Below are positions 27,624 through 28,486 of a stretch of 28,486 bases of DNA, one piece after another. This DNA comes from a virus, in the IMG/VR virus record IMGVR_UViG_3300009183_005312, positions 1 through 28,486 of that record; one strand, written 5' to 3'. Positions within the stretch are counted from its first letter, which is position 1, and the number at the start of each line of letters is the position of its first letter. The notes beneath the pieces were generated by a model. It made no database searches. It was not told the DNA's origin and saw nothing but the letters and a program-made list of their open reading frames with translations. The position numbers were made by a program, and so were the translations under genes.

Positions 27624-27830
27624 CTATTCTTTGATTAGTTTTTTGGGTTCAACTCCTAGAATCTCAGCAAGTTTAATAATCGTTGAAAACTTGGCGGGTT
27701 TTCCCTTTTCCAAACGGCATAGACTTTCCGCCCTGATACCTGCCCTCTTAGCCAGTTCGCTTTGAGTTATCAGTTTGTCTTTCCGTAACTGTTTTATCAG
27801 TTCGCCATTGACTACTGCTGTTGCTGACAT
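27624..27830 (-). CDS. XRE/Cro-family repressor-like protein
   Basis: 68 residues, nearly all helix-turn-helix: IKQLRKDKLITQSELAKRAGIRAESLCRLEKGKPAKFSTIIKLAEILGVEPKKLI. The recognition helix is about residues 29-40. Such proteins regulate the lytic/lysogenic or early/late decision. It is the first leftward gene after the divergent intergenic region, with AGGAG 5 nt upstream of the ATG. An inverted repeat TAGCC-N7-GGCTA lies at 27860-27876, and longer palindromes further up, that may be its operators. There is no integrase in the window, so temperate life is not shown. Confidence 0.88.
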   Translation of the reverse strand: MSATAVVNGELIKQLRKDKLITQSELAKRAGIRAESLCRLEKGKPAKFSTIIKLAEILGVEPKKLIKE

Positions 27831-27852
27831 TGTTCTCCTAACTTGTGATGGA

Positions 27853-27881
27853 ATTGTAATAGCCTTTACATGGCTAACCTT
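27853..27881 (-). promoter_or_regulatory. Putative leftward early promoter with operator
   Basis: On the minus strand TACAAT (27858-27853) is a good -10 about 23 nt before the XRE start codon; the -35 (AAGGTT at 27881-27876) is poor. TAGCC (27860-27864) and GGCTA (27872-27876) form an inverted repeat in the -10/-35 spacer, a position suited to autorepression by the XRE protein. CCTTTACATG at 27863-27872 recurs at 28062-28071. Confidence 0.4.
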
Positions 27882-27902
27882 AGCATTGAATATCCACGGC
27901 CT

Positions 27903-27938
27903 TTCCTAAGATATATGTCTAGGAACTTAAGCGCTTAA
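27903..27938. promoter_or_regulatory. Palindromic operator-like cluster
   Basis: TTCCTA (27903-27908) and TAGGAA (27920-27925) flank an AT-rich near-palindromic centre; a perfect 12-bp palindrome TTAAGCGCTTAA (27927-27938) follows at once. They lie between two divergent genes (XRE and the 57-aa gene) and are good candidates for repressor binding sites. No claim on which protein binds. Confidence 0.5.
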
Positions 27939-27960
27939 TCCTTTGCTAATATATTATTCT

Positions 27961-28050
27961 CCTGCGCAACTCCGTCACAGCGCAGGGCTAAGGGCGAGAA
28001 AGTGGCCACTCTATCTCAGAGTAAGTGCCTGCTCGCTCTTAGTTTTTTTG
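27961..28050 (+). ncRNA. Rightward small RNA or attenuator with intrinsic terminator
   Basis: CCTGCGC (27961-27967) and GCGCAGG (27980-27986) form a perfect 7-bp hairpin. It is followed by a long hairpin: CTAAGGGCGAG pairs with CTCGCTCTTAG at all 11 positions (one G-U), with an inner ACTCT/AGAGT stem. T7 follows directly (about 28043-28049), a classic intrinsic terminator for the plus strand. Upstream lie TAATAT/TATTAT (27947-27957) as a -10. The 57-aa gene begins about 70 nt later, so this may be an independent small RNA or its attenuating leader. Confidence 0.6.
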
Positions 28051-28120
28051 ACTAGACACGCCCTTTACATGTTGCTTAAATGGACTTGACTTGCCATACT
28101 TATAGCCAAAGGGAGGGACT

Positions 28121-28294
28121 ATGAGCAAAGCCGAACAAGTTAAGTATGTTTACAGCGTGTTAGATAAGTTGCTAGATATTGACCAACAAATCAACATGCT
28201 TGATTCTGAAGTCGATAGAGAGCGTATTGCACTCCTACGCGAAGAATCTTTACGAATTCAGTTAACTGCTGATAAAGAACTAGAAACTATTTGA
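28121..28294 (+). CDS. 57-aa helical protein, rightward
   Basis: Short frame read directly: begins MSKAEQVKYVYSVLDKLLD, then DIDQQINMLDSEVDRERIALL and ends DKELETI. Almost entirely helical with heptad-like spacing, so a coiled coil is likely. GGGAGGG is 4-10 nt before the ATG, an excellent ribosome-binding site. A possible promoter is TTGCTT (28072-28077) and TACTTA (about 28097-28102). It is the only rightward gene besides the 3-6 kb island and ends overlapping the convergent endolysin gene by 8 nt. Function unknown. Confidence 0.65.
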   Translation: MSKAEQVKYVYSVLDKLLDIDQQINMLDSEVDRERIALLREESLRIQLTADKELETI

Positions 28295-28486
28295 ACTTTG
28301 GTCTTCCAAAGCCAACAATAGCAACTGCTAAGTTAGGTTTTAACTTACTGCGGTTCTTTTTCTGAAATGCTCTAACTTTCAAACAAACTTCGCCACCGTT
28401 CCTTTGGTCACCTTTTTTATCGGCAGCCGTATTGCCTTCTACAGTAGTTACAGTTCCATCTAAATTATCTTTTACAACAACTCCAA
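28287..28486 (-). CDS. C-terminus of an endolysin-like (CHAP-type) protein, cut by right edge
   Basis: The last 66 residues of a leftward gene. The visible part has NTAADKKGDQRNGGEVCLKVR and LKPNLAVAIVGFGRPKFK at the end. The EGNT..., NGG-E/V and VGFGRP pattern is that of the C-terminal half of CHAP-type or related cysteine/amidase wall hydrolases of phages, where EGNT carries a conserved active-site-like Asn. The catalytic Cys would lie upstream, outside the window. Its stop (TAG) is inside the end of the convergent 57-aa gene. Confidence 0.7.
   Translation of the reverse strand, partial: GVVVKDNLDGTVTTVEGNTAADKKGDQRNGGEVCLKVRAFQKKNRSKLKPNLAVAIVGFGRPKFK

Noticed and set aside
1-28486. tRNA genes, CRISPR arrays, integrase, transposase
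   Set aside because: No cloverleaf with a GGTTCGA-type T arm, no regularly spaced repeats and no recombinase motif were seen on either strand.

Overview
The window looks like part of the genome of a tailed double-stranded DNA phage infecting an actinobacterium. It carries portal, MuF-type head protein, TerS, TerL and an endolysin fragment, plus two WhiB-like genes, a family known essentially only from Actinobacteria and their phages. The base composition is clearly AT-rich, unlike most cultured actinophages. That would fit a low-GC aquatic actinobacterial host, but the host call is an inference. No integrase, transposase, tRNA gene or CRISPR array was seen.

Layout. Positions 1-2969 are leftward late genes (MuF-like head protein cut by the window edge, portal, a small protein, a WhiB-like regulator, a small protein). 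Positions 3027-5828 form a rightward island of six tightly coupled genes: thermonuclease-like protein, unknown, SpeE-like Rossmann protein, SpeD-like protein, small membrane protein, 2OG-Fe(II) oxygenase. From 5832 to 27830 everything is leftward. Reading in the direction of transcription (right to left), it begins with an XRE repressor-like gene, two winged-helix proteins and a replication-associated small protein. Then comes a roughly 570-nt non-coding stretch that appears to be a large structured RNA. It is followed by many small, often zinc-binding, early proteins, a DUF932 protein, and a recombination/replication set (ERF annealing protein, RusA, SSB, HNH, a lytic transglycosylase-like protein). 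Next is a 7-deazaguanine DNA-modification cluster (DpdA-like transglycosylase, two GNAT acetyltransferases, a ParB/DpdB-like protein, YhhQ transporter, QueF, QueC, QueD, QueE, FolE). The block ends with TerS, TerL and a few accessory genes. The right edge has a rightward 57-aa gene and the C-terminus of a leftward endolysin-like gene.

How it works together. FolE, QueD, QueE and QueC convert GTP to preQ0. The QueF homologue would reduce it to preQ1, and DpdA with the ParB-like protein would exchange it for guanine in phage DNA, presumably against host restriction. A compact hairpin plus A-rich tail between parB and yhhQ matches the class I preQ1 riboswitch almost base for base. The phage therefore seems to feed back on its own modification pathway. 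Two tandem GNAT acetyltransferases lie between the DpdA and ParB genes and could acylate the exposed amine of preQ1, giving a base not described to my knowledge.

The non-coding content is unusually rich. It includes the preQ1 riboswitch, a large pseudoknotted RNA candidate (about 25585-26157), a pair of homologous two-hairpin leaders upstream of two different early genes, hairpin repeats upstream of dpdA, a rightward small-RNA or attenuator candidate (27961-28050), and a stereotyped ribosome-binding sequence in front of more than ten genes. All calls come from reading the sequence; no database search was run.
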